From Candidatus Gastranaerophilales bacterium (GTDB taxonomy: Bacteria; Cyanobacteriota; Vampirovibrionia; Gastranaerophilales; Gastranaerophilaceae): 5,717 nucleotides of DNA. The translations under genes were made by a program, and so were the position numbers. Of the stretch, positions 5,589 through 5,717 are shown piece after piece. Position 1 is the first letter of the stretch; each line of letters opens with the position of its first letter. The DNA is taken from contig JAJPXE010000127.1 in NCBI GenBank assembly GCA_021205645.1, forward strand, positions 1-5,717. The letters are read 5' to 3'. The notes beneath the pieces are model-generated. The model was not told the origin of the DNA. It made no database searches and saw only the letters and a program-made list of their open reading frames with translations.

Positions 5589-5635
5589 AGGGCAAATCTG
5601 CTCCGGTAAGTATCCGGACAGATTTGCCTTTCTCC
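5589..5635. terminator. Large stem-loop, possible terminator
   Basis: GGCAAATCTG (5591-5600) pairs with CAGATTTGCC (5619-5628). Inside, after one bulged C, TCCGG (5602-5606) pairs with CCGGA (5614-5618) around a seven-base loop. The plus strand continues TTTCTCCTTTCTT, an interrupted T tract, although no plus-strand gene leads into it. On the minus strand it begins 12 bases after the stop of the partial gene at the window edge, the right place for a terminator or mRNA-protecting hairpin, but no T run follows on that side. The hairpin is certain; the function is not. Confidence 0.55.
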
Positions 5636-5642
5636 TTTCTTA

Positions 5643-5717
5643 TTAAGCTATGTAATTAACAGTGTTTGTTTGCTTATTTTTTCCGCCAAAAAGTGAAACG
5701 ATATTATTTTTCAGGTT
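5643..5717 (-). CDS. C-terminal end of an unidentified protein (partial)
   Basis: On the minus strand an open frame enters from the right edge and ends at TAA (5645-5643), giving the last 24 residues, which include NIVSLFGGKNK and end in VNYIA. The hydrophobic-then-polar composition looks like a natural protein tail, and a stem-loop starts 12 bases after the stop. The piece is too short to name a family. The gene reads in the same direction as the HIT-speE operon but is separated from it by about 290 bases and the stem-loop cluster. Confidence 0.55.
   Translation of the reverse strand, partial: NLKNNIVSLFGGKNKQTNTVNYIA

Noticed and set aside
5579..5659. 26-codon plus-strand open frame through the third stem-loop
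   Set aside because: It has no ribosome binding site and most of it is the hairpin itself.
1..5717. CRISPR array, tRNA, rRNA or insertion sequence
   Set aside because: I saw no regularly spaced direct repeats, no tRNA-like fold and no transposase-like frame with terminal inverted repeats.

Overview
The window looks like a piece of a gene-dense, AT-rich bacterial chromosome. It has short intergenic gaps, AGGA-type ribosome binding sites, stop/start overlaps and hairpin terminators. A RicT/PSP1-type protein with its two cysteine clusters argues against an enteric proteobacterium; that family is common in Firmicutes, Cyanobacteria and relatives. The small Ser/Thr-rich, cysteine-free protein in the middle reminds me of proteins from gut Gastranaerophilales (Melainabacteria), but this is an impression and the taxon is not proven by anything seen here.

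Layout. (1) Positions 36-3347 on the plus strand form a tight four-gene run: lumazine synthase (ribH), MurNAc-6-phosphate etherase (murQ), NAD(P)-dependent glycerol-3-phosphate dehydrogenase (gpsA, overlapping murQ by 4 bases) and a RicT/PSP1 protein. The run probably ends at the hairpin terminator at 3468-3494, after about 120 bases of unexplained non-coding sequence. (2) A single plus-strand gene at 3601-4122 has its own possible promoter and a strong ribosome binding site and encodes an unrecognised Ser/Thr-rich protein. (3) A bidirectional terminator at 4153-4191 separates it from a convergent minus-strand pair, a HIT-family nucleotide hydrolase (5035-5355) and spermidine synthase speE (4193-5038). 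These two share an ATGA overlap and are read from a near-consensus promoter at 5382-5410. (4) The right end, 5389-5642, has no credible gene but holds three large stem-loops of nearly equal size. (5) The last 75 bases are the C-terminal end of another minus-strand gene.

The first operon mixes cofactor synthesis (riboflavin), cell-wall sugar recycling, phospholipid backbone supply and a probable RNA-processing factor. I read this as housekeeping co-expression rather than a single pathway. The second operon makes spermidine together with a small nucleotide hydrolase. No mobile element, CRISPR array, tRNA or rRNA is visible. The parts that the genes do not explain are the stem-loop cluster at 5409-5630, the leader/spacer at 3348-3467, and the unknown protein at 3601-4122.
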